A stretch of DNA of 58,022 nucleotides from Robertmurraya massiliosenegalensis JC6 (GCF_000311725.1 NZ_HE978511.1:1064671-1122692); one strand, 5' to 3'; counted from the first letter of the stretch, positions 1-8,128 are shown. Numbers and translations are program-made. Notes: generated by a model not told the origin, from the letters alone.

Positions 1-144
1 ATAGCTTTCCTCTGCCTTTTTCGACGTAAGGAGAAAATAGCTTTCCTCTGCCTTTTTCGACGTAAGGAGAAAATAGCTTTCCTCTGCCTTTTTCGACGTA
101 AGGAGAAAATAGCTTTCCTCTGCCTTTTCAATGTTAGGAGAAAA
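1..144. repeat. 36-bp tandem repeat, about four copies
   Basis: Three perfect head-to-tail copies of a 36-bp unit (1-36, 37-72, 73-108) are followed by a degenerate fourth copy at 109-144. Each unit starts ATAGCTTTCCTCTGCC and ends in AAGGAGAAA. The array runs off the left edge of the window, so its true length is unknown. It lies just downstream of the minus-strand tRNA genes. No open reading frame or convincing hairpin explains it. Confidence 0.9.
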
Positions 145-170
145 TAACTCTCCTTGAAAAAGAAAAATAA

Positions 171-259
171 GGAGGAAAGGGGATTCGAACCCCTGCGCGG
201 TTTGACCCGCCTGTCGGTTTTCAAGACCGATCCCTTCAGCCGGACTTGGGTATTCCTCC
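171..259 (-). tRNA. tRNA-Ser (anticodon TGA)
   Basis: On the minus strand the sequence folds as a class II tRNA with acceptor stem GGAGGAA pairing with TTCCTCC, a long variable arm and the T-arm GGTTCGAACCC. The anticodon loop CTTGAAA gives TGA, which reads serine UCN codons. No CCA is encoded. It is the last gene of a three-tRNA cluster transcribed right to left. Confidence 0.95.
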
Positions 260-276
260 ATAATAAAATATAAATT

Positions 277-353
277 TGGTAGCGGCGGAGGGAGTCGAAC
301 CCACGACCTTTCGGGTATGAACCGAATGCTCTAGCCAGCTGAGCTACACCGCC
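277..353 (-). tRNA. tRNA-Met (anticodon CAT, elongator type)
   Basis: On the minus strand the gene begins GGCGGTGTAGCTCAGC, has anticodon loop TTCATAC (CAT) and T-arm GGTTCGACTCC, and ends with an encoded CCA. The acceptor and D-arm resemble the elongator tRNA-Met of Bacillus rather than the initiator, which begins CGCGGGG. A lysidine-modified tRNA-Ile2 also has a CAT anticodon and cannot be excluded by eye. Confidence 0.92.
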
Positions 354-430
354 AAAATTATATGTTGAAAATAATTTTTGCTTACGCTATTTCAAGGTAC
401 ATTATTTTCGCTTTCACGAAAAAATGTATA

Positions 431-502
431 TGACCCGTACGGGATTCGAACCCGTGTTACCGCCGTGAAAGGGCGGTGTCTTAACCGCTTGACCAACGGG
501 CC
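431..502 (-). tRNA. tRNA-Glu (anticodon TTC)
   Basis: The minus strand reads GGCCCGTTGGTCAAGCGG at the 5' end, with anticodon loop CTTTCAC (TTC) and T-arm GGGTTCGAATCCC. The acceptor ends in GGGTCA with no encoded CCA. The sequence is very close to the tRNA-Glu of Bacillus. It is the first gene of the Glu-Met-Ser cluster. Confidence 0.95.
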
Positions 503-710
503 AGACTTCAAATGTTTTTCAAAACAGCTATATCAATATAACACCTCTAAAAGGAATTCGTCAATGCTTTTTTCATAAAAAATTTTATCCCTCAAAAAAC
601 ATTCTTAAATTAACTCTTATATCAATTGAAACAGACTATCTCAATGTCATATACTGTAAATAATGGAGCGGTTCCTAATTTCCTCATTATAACTTAAGGA
701 AGTGATGCAA

Positions 711-896
711 ATGAAATATGTCAAAGCTATGTACTACACAATGACAATTATGCTCTTTGTTAATCTGGCAAGTGAATATATATTTAAAAGCGAATATTCT
801 GCCATCGCTGCTTGGTTATGTACGATGCTGTTCCTACTAGGAACCATTTTCTTTGTGAATGCAAGATTCTTTTTACAAAAAAAGAAAGATTATTAA
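711..896 (+). CDS. small two-helix membrane protein, function unknown
   Basis: This encodes 61 residues with two hydrophobic segments (about residues 8-24 and 30-52) and a lysine-rich tail ending KKKDY, so it is probably an integral membrane protein with a cytoplasmic C-terminus. The ATG at 711 is preferred because AAGGAA at 696-701 sits at normal spacing; the in-frame GTG at 702 and ATG at 705 overlap or crowd that site. I do not recognise a family. It stands alone between the tRNA genes and a repeat element. Confidence 0.6.
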   Translation: MKYVKAMYYTMTIMLFVNLASEYIFKSEYSAIAAWLCTMLFLLGTIFFVNARFFLQKKKDY

Positions 897-905
897 AAGA
901 ACAAA

Positions 906-1047
906 AGCGCAAGCGCCTTGAATATCGCCGTACATAACTGGAAGGGCCTCGACTGAGATATAGGAAACCTGAATTGCGATAGCAATTCTTGGTTGACTTA
1001 TCGTAGGGAGGGGACCTGAAGTTTGTTAGGCGATAGGCGCTGAAGCT
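906..1047. repeat. 142-bp intergenic element with inverted ends
   Basis: The left end AGCGCAAGCGCCT and right end AGGCGCTGAAGCT form imperfect terminal inverted repeats, and an internal hairpin GAATTGC-GATA-GCAATTC lies at 971-988. From memory, intergenic elements beginning AGCGCAAGCGCCTTG and ending GGCGCTGAAGCTAGAC occur in many copies in Bacillaceae genomes. Only one copy is seen in this window. It could be a MITE-like or structured-RNA element; nothing in it codes convincingly. Confidence 0.55.
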
Positions 1048-1111
1048 AGACGTAGATACACTTCGTAACAAAGTTATACACAACTGCGAAATCTATACTT
1101 TCCTAAAAAAC

Positions 1112-1136
1112 AAAAAGAACTACATTTAAGTAGTTC
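1112..1136 (-). terminator. Rho-independent terminator
   Basis: Stem GAACTAC/GTAGTTC (1117-1136) with a six-base loop is followed on the minus strand by a T-run (plus-strand A run 1112-1116). It sits directly after the stop of the frameshifted small gene at 1139, so it probably ends the transcript of the 38-codon peptide gene and that downstream gene. Confidence 0.7.
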
Positions 1137-1138
1137 CT

Positions 1139-1323
1139 TCAAGCAGATTCGATAATGATGACGTCTCTAATGTTCACAAGCTGGACGTCATAAGCGAGAT
1201 TCGCATTTCGAATTTCTATCATGCCATTATTGTAATTAAAGATGACCGTGTACCTCTCTTCATTAAACATGACGTCTTTACCTAGCACTTGTTCACAACT
1301 CCATCTCTCTCAATAGATAGCAT
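1139..1323 (-). pseudogene. small protein gene, apparently frameshifted
   Basis: An ATG at 1323 opens MLSIERDGVVNKC and then stops at TAG. The reading frame that continues (GTG at 1288 to TGA at 1139) encodes VLGKDVMFNEERYTVIF onwards, 49 codons of ordinary protein-like sequence. Adding one G at the junction near 1288 would join the two into a single protein of about 61 residues. Either one base was lost, the read is wrong, or the 49-codon GTG frame is used alone (GATGGAG about ten bases upstream is a possible ribosome site). The gene starts ten bases after the peptide gene stop, which suggests an operon. The family is not recognised. Confidence 0.45.
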
Positions 1324-1333
1324 ATACATCGTA

Positions 1334-1450
1334 TTAATGCATAACTCCAGGCTCTTCCTCATTTGGGTGAATTAGAGCATCTGGGCCAGCAGTATAGCTT
1401 CCAAAGAATGCAAGTAAAACAATCAGTAGTCCGCTTAGGAATCTTTTCAT
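1334..1450 (-). CDS. 38-residue secreted propeptide, candidate signalling peptide
   Basis: The ATG at 1450 has an excellent GGAGG site (1459-1463) eight bases upstream. The product starts with basic MKR, has a hydrophobic stretch (about residues 5-19), a likely signal-peptidase region near SYTAG, and an acidic tail ending NEEEPGVMH. This layout (positive N-terminus, export segment, short hydrophilic C-terminus) is that of Phr, PapR and NprX propeptides. It is divergent from an HTH-TPR regulator of the family that senses such peptides (start 1606). The mature peptide would be drawn from the last 5-10 residues. The coding call is well supported; the signalling role is inferred from shape and context only. 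Confidence 0.6.
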   Translation of the reverse strand: MKRFLSGLLIVLLAFFGSYTAGPDALIHPNEEEPGVMH

Positions 1451-1468
1451 AATTCCCACCTCCTTTTT

Positions 1469-1486
1469 ACATGAATTTTATCATGT
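1469..1486. promoter_or_regulatory. 18-bp palindrome, candidate operator of the HTH-TPR regulator
   Basis: ACATGA-ATTTTA-TCATGT is a perfect 6-bp inverted repeat in the divergent intergenic region. It overlaps the only plausible minus-strand -10 (TAAAAT) of the peptide gene. Compared with the PlcR box TATGNANNNNTNCATA, 7 of the 10 fixed positions match. It is a natural candidate binding site for the RNPP-type regulator encoded at 1606. Confidence 0.5.
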
Positions 1487-1516
1487 TAAAAGAAAGGATG
1501 AATTTTCTGAATTTCT

Positions 1517-1525
1517 TGATATAAT
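1517..1525 (+). promoter_or_regulatory. extended -10 promoter of the HTH-TPR regulator
   Basis: TGATATAAT is a perfect extended -10 (TGnTATAAT) for SigmaA. No good -35 lies 17 bases upstream, as is common for extended -10 promoters. Transcription would start near 1532, leaving an untranslated leader of about 74 bases before the ATG at 1606. Confidence 0.5.
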
Positions 1526-1605
1526 AGGGTAAATAGAGTGTTTTCTCGCAAATTCAGACGTTTTTATGCCCCATGATAAATATAGTTATATTCGGAGTGA
1601 ATTTT

Positions 1606-2517
1606 ATGGCAAGATATTTAGGGCAACGAATTAAAGAAGCAAGGGAACGCCTTGGATTATCCCAATATGAAACAAGCAAAGATATATGCACACAGGCATA
1701 TATTAGTAAAATTGAAAATGGAAATGTATTTCCGACAGCAGATATTTTACTTAAGCTTGCCGATCGATTTAGTGTGGATATTTCGTATCTCCTAGATATA
1801 TCAAGCATCCCTAGACATGATTATGTCATTGATACATTTTCAGAAATTAGAGAAGCGATTAATAATCGCAACTATGAGTTGGTACGTAGAATTATTAAGG
1901 CAGAATCAGATAATGAGTTATTTCAGCAAAGAAAATTATCTCAATTCTTGAAGTGGCATGAAGGAATTTGTTCCTTTCAATTAGATCACGATCTTCAACA
2001 TTCCATCCAATGCTTTGATGATGCACTTAATTTAACTGCCTCAAATAAAAAACTCTATTCTGAACGGGAAATCGAAATCTTAATTAGTAAAGCAAATATC
2101 TATAGTCAATGTCAGATGCTAAATGAAGCGATAAACGTGTATAGTGAGGCAATGGAGCACCTCAATAAATTTACAGAAATCGTTAACAAACATGTTCCTG
2201 TTAGACTGAACTACAATTATGCTAGAGTCTTACGTTTAACATCTCGACATGCAGATGCCATTCAATTTTGTGAACAAGGACTAAAGCTTACTGAAAAATA
2301 TCAGCTTATGTATTTAAAAGGAGACTTATACTTCCAAAAAGCACTGAGTTACAAAGCCTTAAACGAAATTGAAAAATCCATGGAGTCGTTTAATTTAGCA
2401 GAAATGGTGTACATATTGGAGAATAATCAATCCGCACTTCAGATGGTTAAAAACCACTTAAAGCTATTAAACGAGATCATATCGATTAGTGACCGTCAGG
2501 AACCACTCTTTTTATAA
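1606..2517 (+). CDS. RNPP-type transcriptional regulator (HTH + TPR)
   Basis: This 303-residue protein has an XRE-type helix-turn-helix at about residues 5-60 (RIKEARERLGLSQYE then YISKIENG) followed by an all-helical region with tetratricopeptide character from about residue 70 to the end. That order and length match PlcR/Rgg-size members of the Rap-NprR-PlcR-PrgX group, cytoplasmic receptors whose TPR domain binds an imported short peptide. The start is placed at ATG 1606 because GGAG at 1594-1597 is correctly spaced; an ATG 33 bases upstream has no ribosome site. The divergent 38-codon peptide gene is the obvious candidate ligand source. A generic HTH-TPR regulator without a peptide partner is the alternative. 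Confidence 0.75.
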   Translation: MARYLGQRIKEARERLGLSQYETSKDICTQAYISKIENGNVFPTADILLKLADRFSVDISYLLDISSIPRHDYVIDTFSEIREAINNRNYELVRRIIKAESDNELFQQRKLSQFLKWHEGICSFQLDHDLQHSIQCFDDALNLTASNKKLYSEREIEILISKANIYSQCQMLNEAINVYSEAMEHLNKFTEIVNKHVPVRLNYNYARVLRLTSRHADAIQFCEQGLKLTEKYQLMYLKGDLYFQKALSYKALNEIEKSMESFNLAEMVYILENNQSALQMVKNHLKLLNEIISISDRQEPLFL

Positions 2518-2594
2518 GGCTTTGTTCGTAACCATTGTTAAATCTGGAATCAGCAGAAGAGCCCAGCTAAAAAATAGAATTCCCTCCACATAAT

Positions 2595-2629
2595 AGGAGA
2601 TTTTTCTCTGCATAAGTAAAAAATCTCCT
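2595..2629. terminator. hairpin after the HTH-TPR regulator gene
   Basis: AGGAGATTTTT (2595-2605) pairs with AAAAAATCTCCT (2618-2629) around a loop of about twelve bases. It lies about 80 bases past the regulator stop codon. There is no separate T-run outside the stem, so termination efficiency is uncertain. Confidence 0.4.
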
Positions 2630-2682
2630 GCTAGTTTCCCTAAACCATTACGTCTAAAATATCCTTTAAAAAACACACTTGA

Positions 2683-2708
2683 ACGGAGTATAAAAATTTA
2701 TACTCCGT
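2683..2708 (-). terminator. terminator downstream of spoVR
   Basis: A perfect 12-bp inverted repeat ACGGAGTATAAA / TTTATACTCCGT with a two-base loop sits 15 bases after the spoVR stop codon. The minus strand downstream is only moderately T-rich (a TTTTTT run about ten bases later), so it may act in both directions. Confidence 0.6.
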
Positions 2709-2722
2709 AATATGCAAAAGAC

Positions 2723-4138
2723 TTACAGATACTTTCGATGGACTCCTTTTCCATCGTACGTAAATAGCATATTTCTATCCTCGATCATCGTCTCGATATG
2801 AACGCCTCTTCCCCATAGCTGATAAATATAAGGCATCACCTTTTCTAAGTATTTCAAATCAAGTTCGATCCCTTCAAACCAATGTTTAATGTATAACTCC
2901 CCATTCTTCAAATAATCTCCATCGGTGACGGTTAAATAAGGGAAGCCTCCATTTACTCGCATATTTACAAGTTGATCTCTTACTTCCTGCCAGCCTTTAT
3001 CAACAATTTTGTAATCACGACCTTGTTTTTGAAATAAATACATGTCTTCGCGCATAACAAGGTCTTTTGTTAAGTAATTTCTTAAAAATGAAATGTCTGA
3101 CTCAATCTCACGTACTTCAAACATTTTTTCTCTACCGGAATTCTTTTTAACTCCACGCTCTTTCATTTCCTCTGTCGGATTATTATAGCGTTCCTCAATA
3201 TCTTCAAAGATTTTCAACCCTAAATAGTAAGGATTGATTCCCGTTCTGGATGGCTGCACAACTCCAGCATTAAGCTTAGCGAATTCTAATGCTTCATCAG
3301 AGGTCAGATCCATTTCTCGCAAAATTCTTTGATGCCAAAATGACGCCCAGCCCTCATTCATGATTTTCGTTTCTAGCTGTGGCCAAAAATAGAGCATTTC
3401 TTCTCTCATCATTGTGAGAATATCACGTTGCCATTCCGTTAATTCGCGGCTGTAACTCTCAATAAATAAGAGGAGGTCCTTTTCCGGTTGTGGCGGAAAT
3501 TTTCTTTTTATTTTTTTCTTTGAGCTTTGCGGTTCATTTTTTTTATCTAAATTCCATAAATCATCATAGGGACTCGCCTTAAGTTCCTCTTCTACTTCAA
3601 ACTCTACATCCGCCATGGTCCATGAGAGCTTTGGTCGCATTAAGGACGGGTCAATATGTTCTTCAATCGCAAGTACGGCATCAAGAAATTCTTCTACTTC
3701 TTGTTTCCCGTGATCAATTTCATATTGACGAATCCTTTCTGCCGTAGCAGACATGCTCTCCACCATATCTCGCTTCGTGTTTTCAAAGCGCATGTTATTT
3801 TTAAAGAAATCACAATGAGCCAATACATGGGCTACAATCAATTTATTCTGTATTAACGAATTAGAATCCAATAAAAAGGCATAACAAGGATTAGAATTAA
3901 TTACAAGCTCGTATATTTTGGAAAGTCCTAAATCATAATGAAGCTTCATTTTATGAAATTGTTTTCCAAAGCTCCAGTGAGAAAATCGTGTTGGCATTCC
4001 GTATGCGCCAAATGTATATATAATATCAGCCGGACAAATCTCATACCGCATCGGGTAAAAATCGAGACCAAATCCTGAAGCAATTTCCGTAATCTCATCA
4101 ATCGCATATTCCAGCTTTTTACGCTCTTCCTCTCTCAT
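2723..4138 (-). CDS. spoVR: SpoVR family stage V sporulation protein
   Basis: The 471-residue product matches the SpoVR family in length and in the N-terminal region with [14 protein letters not shown] and [12 protein letters not shown]. In B. subtilis SpoVR acts in the mother cell and is needed for proper spore cortex formation; its biochemical activity is unknown. In many bacteria spoVR homologues sit in an operon with prkA and yhbH homologues (yeaG-yeaH-ycgB in enterobacteria). All three genes occur in this window but about 49 kb apart. The ATG at 4138 has a strong AAGGAGGAAAA site upstream. A SigmaE-like promoter precedes it (4168-4196), which agrees with mother-cell expression. Confidence 0.95.
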   Translation of the reverse strand: MREEERKKLEYAIDEITEIASGFGLDFYPMRYEICPADIIYTFGAYGMPTRFSHWSFGKQFHKMKLHYDLGLSKIYELVINSNPCYAFLLDSNSLIQNKLIVAHVLAHCDFFKNNMRFENTKRDMVESMSATAERIRQYEIDHGKQEVEEFLDAVLAIEEHIDPSLMRPKLSWTMADVEFEVEEELKASPYDDLWNLDKKNEPQSSKKKIKRKFPPQPEKDLLLFIESYSRELTEWQRDILTMMREEMLYFWPQLETKIMNEGWASFWHQRILREMDLTSDEALEFAKLNAGVVQPSRTGINPYYLGLKIFEDIEERYNNPTEEMKERGVKKNSGREKMFEVREIESDISFLRNYLTKDLVMREDMYLFQKQGRDYKIVDKGWQEVRDQLVNMRVNGGFPYLTVTDGDYLKNGELYIKHWFEGIELDLKYLEKVMPYIYQLWGRGVHIETMIEDRNMLFTYDGKGVHRKYL

Positions 4139-4167
4139 TCATTTTCCTCCTTCTTTGTCTTATCACC

Positions 4168-4196
4168 AATGTATGAGACAAAATCAAAAATGATGA
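4168..4196 (-). promoter_or_regulatory. SigmaE-like promoter of spoVR
   Basis: On the minus strand the -10 CATACATT (4168-4175) fits the SigmaE consensus CATACANT exactly. Fourteen bases upstream is TCATCAT (4190-4196), matching 5 of 7 positions of the SigmaE -35 (KMATATT). The expected start site is near 4161, just ahead of the ribosome site. Known SigmaE control of B. subtilis spoVR supports the call. Confidence 0.65.
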
Positions 4197-4383
4197 GTTG
4201 TAGCGTAAATCGATATGAATTTTTTAGGAAGGCCCATTATAGCTGTCCACCATTTTGCTGATTTTTACACAGGTAAATGCTGAAAAACCTCTATAACCAA
4301 GATGACCAACATTTACAGAGAAATTTTATAGGCTCATGACACACACTATTAGCAACTCCTTAAAAAAGAGGAGATGAGGAAAA

Positions 4384-4632
4384 ATGGATATAGTCGATTA
4401 TGATCGCGCCCTATATTACACCCATCGTTCTGAATGGGACAATTTATTAATTTTGATGGTTAGAACACAAGACCATTTTTTATCAAAGAAAATTGAACAC
4501 TTCTTACATGCCTACAATTTCGAAAAAGACTATATGGTCATTGAAAAACACTTATATTCATTGTTAAGATACATCGACCATGCCAATAGCCACCTGGAAG
4601 ATCATGAAGAACTGACTGCGAAATGGATGTAA
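4384..4632 (+). CDS. yhdB: YhdB-like protein of unknown function
   Basis: The 82-residue product begins MDIVDYDRALYYTHRSEW and closely resembles my recollection of B. subtilis YhdB, a small uncharacterised soluble protein. No membrane segment, signal peptide or catalytic motif is visible; it is rich in His, Tyr and acidic residues. The ATG at 4384 follows GAGGAGATGAGG at good spacing. In B. subtilis yhdB also lies in the same neighbourhood as pgcA (yhxB) and spoVR, so the context is conserved. Confidence 0.8.
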   Translation: MDIVDYDRALYYTHRSEWDNLLILMVRTQDHFLSKKIEHFLHAYNFEKDYMVIEKHLYSLLRYIDHANSHLEDHEELTAKWM

Positions 4633-4646
4633 AAAGAATTCCACCA

Positions 4647-4678
4647 AAAAAGACACGGTCAAAAGGCCGTGTCTTTTA
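4647..4678. terminator. bidirectional terminator between yhdB and pgcA
   Basis: AAAAGACACGG pairs with CCGTGTCTTTT around an eight-base loop, flanked by A and T runs on both sides. It serves the convergent genes yhdB and pgcA. Confidence 0.85.
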
Positions 4679-4686
4679 AAATTTAG

Positions 4687-6408
4687 CTATTGATTCATTC
4701 TTTCCTCAACAACATTCATGAAGCTCTCTTCTAAACCCTTTAATTTCGCTTGACTCGCTTCTAATGCGTTGTCTTTAACACTGAAATAAAACTTGATCTT
4801 TGGCTCTGTCCCAGAAGGTCTTAGACATACCCATGAGTCATCTTCAAGAAAATATTTCAACACATTTGACTTAGGAAGGTCGATATTTTCCTTACCTTTT
4901 TCTGTTGTACGAATACCTTCTAAATAATCCTCTTGTTTAATGACCTTTTGTCCACCAATTTCTAATAAAGGCTCATTTCTAAACGAGGTTAACGTTTGCT
5001 GAATACGCTCTGCTCCAGATTTCCCCTTTAATGTTAAAGAACGAAGTCCTTCTTGATAATAACCATATTTTTCAAATAAAGAAAGTAATGCTTCATATAA
5101 AGACATTCCTTTCTCCTTATAAAAGGCACAAACCTCTGTCGCTAAAAGGGTAGCTTGAACGGCGTCTTTATCTCGTGCGAAATCTCCAACTAAGTATCCG
5201 TAACTTTCTTCATATCCGAATAAAAATTTGTACTCGCCACTTTCTTCAAACTGTTTAATTTTTTCAGCAATAAATTTAAAACCTGTAAGAACATCAATCG
5301 TATGGACACCAAAGGATGATGCAACCACTTTTCCTAGTTCAGATGTGACAATCGTCTTCATCATCACGCCATTTTTCGGAAGGGTGTCTTTTCTAGCCTT
5401 CTCTGTCAGTAAATAGTGAAGCAATAAAGCTCCCGTTTGATTCCCAGTTAGTACTGTATACTCGCCCTTCAAGTCCTTCACGGCAATCCCTAGGCGATCA
5501 GCGTCTGGATCGGTGGCGATTAAAAGATCTGCATTCAATTCTAGACCTTTTTCAATCGCAAGGGTGAATGCTGCATGCTCCTCTGGATTCGGGCTTTTTA
5601 CCGTAGAAAATTGTGGATCAGGTTGCTCTTGTTCCTTTACGACTGTAACATTCGTATAGTTTAATGCTTCAAGCCCTTTTCGCACAGGTGTATTCGCTGT
5701 TCCATGTAATGGCGTAAAAACAATTTTAATATCTGATTTTTTTCCTAAATCATTTTCAGATATTGTAACCAGTTTCTCTAAATAGGCCTGGTCTACCTCC
5801 TCACCGATTATTTTAATAAGTCCAGCATTCCTTAGTTCCTGTTCATCAGATACTACAATACGAAGCTCATCCTCAATTTCATTAACCTTTGCAATGACTA
5901 CATCTGCATCTTTCGGAATTAACTGTGCTCCGTCAGGTCCATACACTTTATAGCCATTATATTCAGGTGGATTGTGACTTGCTGTAATAACAATCCCTGA
6001 AAATGCATGTAAATAACGTACGGCAAATGACAGCTCTGGTGTTGGCCTTAACTCATCGAATACGTATGTTTGAATTCCTCTTGTTGCGAGAGTTTTTGCC
6101 GCTTCCATAGCAAATTCTCCCGACTTATGGCGAGAATCATAGGCAATCACGACACCTCGTTCTTTCGCTTTTGCACCATATGTATCAATAAAAGACGCTA
6201 AGCCTGCAGAAGCTTTTCGAATCGTATATAGATTCATTCGGTTTGTACCAGCTCCTATTTCTCCACGCATGCCCCCGGTCCCAAATTCTAAATTTTTATA
6301 AAAGGCATCTTCTAATTCTTGTTCATTTAAAGTAAGCAATTGAGATTTCAACTCAGCATCCAGTTCAACAAATTGGAGCCATCTCTCTGCTTGTTCTTTC
6401 CAATCCAT
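4687..6408 (-). CDS. pgcA: alpha-phosphoglucomutase (phospho-sugar mutase)
   Basis: The 573-residue product is a full-length alpha-D-phosphohexomutase. The catalytic phosphoserine loop [11 protein letters not shown] lies near residue 144, the metal-binding [10 protein letters not shown] loop near the middle, the sugar-binding GYEESYGY further on, and the phosphate-binding RPSGTEPK near the C-terminus. It interconverts glucose 6-phosphate and glucose 1-phosphate for UDP-glucose, glycolipid and wall teichoic acid synthesis. The ATG at 6408 is chosen because GGGGGGAT lies just upstream and the protein then starts [10 protein letters not shown]; an in-frame start 39 bases upstream lacks a ribosome site. 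Confidence 0.95.
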   Translation of the reverse strand: MDWKEQAERWLQFVELDAELKSQLLTLNEQELEDAFYKNLEFGTGGMRGEIGAGTNRMNLYTIRKASAGLASFIDTYGAKAKERGVVIAYDSRHKSGEFAMEAAKTLATRGIQTYVFDELRPTPELSFAVRYLHAFSGIVITASHNPPEYNGYKVYGPDGAQLIPKDADVVIAKVNEIEDELRIVVSDEQELRNAGLIKIIGEEVDQAYLEKLVTISENDLGKKSDIKIVFTPLHGTANTPVRKGLEALNYTNVTVVKEQEQPDPQFSTVKSPNPEEHAAFTLAIEKGLELNADLLIATDPDADRLGIAVKDLKGEYTVLTGNQTGALLLHYLLTEKARKDTLPKNGVMMKTIVTSELGKVVASSFGVHTIDVLTGFKFIAEKIKQFEESGEYKFLFGYEESYGYLVGDFARDKDAVQATLLATEVCAFYKEKGMSLYEALLSLFEKYGYYQEGLRSLTLKGKSGAERIQQTLTSFRNEPLLEIGGQKVIKQEDYLEGIRTTEKGKENIDLPKSNVLKYFLEDDSWVCLRPSGTEPKIKFYFSVKDNALEASQAKLKGLEESFMNVVEERMNQ

Positions 6409-6598
6409 AATATCCCCCCAGAATTTAAAAATGGAAGCTCTATCCACTTATTATATCTCAAACCATATTTTTATGGTCATCATTTTCATAAACTCCGTGA
6501 ACAAAATGTAAATAATTACTTAATCTTAATCGTTTAATTTGAAAAACAATTGTTTACATCATAAAATAATGAGGACTAACTTTAAAGGAATTGGTGTT

Positions 6599-7033
6599 AT
6601 GAGCGAAAAAAAGGATCAAAGGGAATCATTTATATTTATTGCTTGGGCAGCATCAGTTATAGCCATGTTTGGGAGTTTATACTTTTCTGAAATACGCCAA
6701 TATGAACCATGTGAATTATGTTGGTATCAAAGGATTTTGATGTACCCATTTGTAATCATTTTAGGGATTGCCACGATAAAAAAGGATTACCGCATCTCCC
6801 TTTATACAATGGTATTATCAGTTTTTGGCGCCGGAATATCTTTGTACCATTACGGGATTCAAAAATTTTCTTTCTTAGCTGACACCGCCCCCACATGTGG
6901 TCGTATTCCTTGTACAGGAGCCTACATAAATTGGTTTGGATTTGTGACGATTCCATTCCTAGCCCTTACTGTTTTTGTCATTATCTTTGTTTGTAGCTTT
7001 ATGATATGGAAGAAAACGAAGGAGGTTTCATAA
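6599..7033 (+). CDS. bdbC: thiol-disulfide oxidoreductase of DsbB family (BdbC)
   Basis: This 144-residue protein has four predicted membrane helices, the DsbB quinone-site cysteines CELC (residues 38-41) after the first helix, and a second pair C100/C105 in the outer loop. The signature YEPCELCWYQRILMYP and the C-terminal YINWFGFVTIPFLAL match BdbC closely. It re-oxidises an extracytoplasmic thioredoxin-like partner and passes electrons to quinone. ATG 6599 has AAAGGAA at good spacing; longer starts lack one. Its stop abuts the start of a thioredoxin-like gene, so the two form an operon. Confidence 0.92.
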   Translation: MSEKKDQRESFIFIAWAASVIAMFGSLYFSEIRQYEPCELCWYQRILMYPFVIILGIATIKKDYRISLYTMVLSVFGAGISLYHYGIQKFSFLADTAPTCGRIPCTGAYINWFGFVTIPFLALTVFVIIFVCSFMIWKKTKEVS

Positions 7034-7504
7034 TTGAAAAAAGTCATTATCTTTCTTGTCATTATTATCGTACTATTCGCTGGAGTGGCCATCTTAACAA
7101 AAATGCAAAATGAGGAAAAAGTATCAGAAGATAATAAATATAAGAAAGATACTTTGCATCCTGAAACATTGGCTCAGCTAGACGACCCTAACTATCAAAA
7201 CCTGATTTTACCAGAAGATTTAAAAGCTAAATTGGACAATAAAGAAGATGTAACCGTATATTTTTACAGTCCCACTTGCTCGCACTGTCAACGAACAACT
7301 CCTGTCGTAGCTCCGCTTGCTGAAGACATGGGCATTGATTTAGTTCAGTATAACTTATTAGAGTTTGATGCTGGTTGGGATCAATACGGAGTATCCGAAA
7401 CACCAACAATCGTCCAATACCGCGAAGGCGAAGAAGTCGCTCGCATCGTTGGCTACAAGGAAAAAGAAGTTTTCGAAGATTGGTTTAATCAAAATAGTAA
7501 ATAA
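7034..7504 (+). CDS. membrane-anchored thioredoxin-like protein
   Basis: The 156-residue product has one N-terminal anchor (about residues 4-21), then a thioredoxin fold with active site CSHC (residues 82-85) and a cis-proline loop ETPT (P124). It would face outwards and exchange disulfides with the adjacent BdbC. It is shorter than BdbD and closer in layout to BdbA. The TTG start is supported by GGAGG at 7021-7025 inside the end of bdbC. The gap to bdbC is zero bases, so translation is probably coupled. Confidence 0.88.
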   Translation: MKKVIIFLVIIIVLFAGVAILTKMQNEEKVSEDNKYKKDTLHPETLAQLDDPNYQNLILPEDLKAKLDNKEDVTVYFYSPTCSHCQRTTPVVAPLAEDMGIDLVQYNLLEFDAGWDQYGVSETPTIVQYREGEEVARIVGYKEKEVFEDWFNQNSK

Positions 7505-7543
7505 AAAAACGAAAACGAATCTCATGTTCGTTTCGTTTTTTTT
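7505..7543. terminator. terminator of the bdbC operon
   Basis: ACGAAAACGAA pairs (one bulge) with TTCGTTTCGT around a seven-base loop, followed by a run of eight T on the plus strand. It ends the bdbC-thioredoxin transcript and faces the convergent YhcU-like gene. Confidence 0.75.
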
Positions 7544-7552
7544 ATTTTTAGA

Positions 7553-7954
7553 TCAGCAACTCATTGGCTGCCTTTGTATAGACACTAAAAACATCATCTT
7601 TTTTTCTTTATCTTGCTTTGCTTCAATAAATTGTTCAAAATCAAATGGGAAAAATAATCCATATTCCTTAAGAATGCCTACATTTTTTTGGAATATCCCC
7701 TTATGCTTTAGCTCTAGCGTATGCGATTCTAAAATCGAAATTAACGTTTGTAGGCTTGTAATAACTTGATAAGCCTCTTTCAAAGTACCAAAGTACTCAA
7801 AATGTCTAGTTGAGGTATGTAGCACCTGCAATCCTTCAAATTTTTTAATTTCTTTGTCAGAATAGTAAAGAGGAAATACCTTCTGATAAAACGTATTTAC
7901 AAGCTCTTTAATCATTTCTTCTTGATCTGGTGTTGATGCAAATACAACCTTCAC
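7553..7954 (-). CDS. YhcU-like protein of unknown function
   Basis: The 133-residue soluble protein begins MKVVFASTPDQEEMI and resembles B. subtilis YhcU (DUF5365 type), whose function is not known. No catalytic motif is evident. It is divergent from an RluA-type pseudouridine synthase that resembles YhcT; yhcT and yhcU are also neighbours in B. subtilis, which supports the assignment. The C-terminus ends in the short cysteine-bearing tail RQPMSC. Confidence 0.7.
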   Translation of the reverse strand: MKVVFASTPDQEEMIKELVNTFYQKVFPLYYSDKEIKKFEGLQVLHTSTRHFEYFGTLKEAYQVITSLQTLISILESHTLELKHKGIFQKNVGILKEYGLFFPFDFEQFIEAKQDKEKKMMFLVSIQRQPMSC

Positions 7955-8128
7955 TCAAAAAACCACCTTTAAAAACATGTTATCGATTTTTTATATACGA
8001 TAAGGATAACATACGTACAAAGGCTTAAATCGTGGTAATTATCGCCAAAGAAAATAGGAAATACAACTGATTCATTTTCTCAAAAATTGACTACAATGAT
8101 TGAAATCTATATATGAAAGGTGATCGAC

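Noticed and set aside
784-1083. 99-codon minus-strand frame
   Set aside because: It overlaps the intergenic repeat element and the small membrane gene, is Arg/Ser-rich and has no good start.
7365-7769. 134-codon plus-strand frame spanning the bdbC operon terminator
   Set aside because: It crosses a strong terminator and two real genes in other frames, without a ribosome site.
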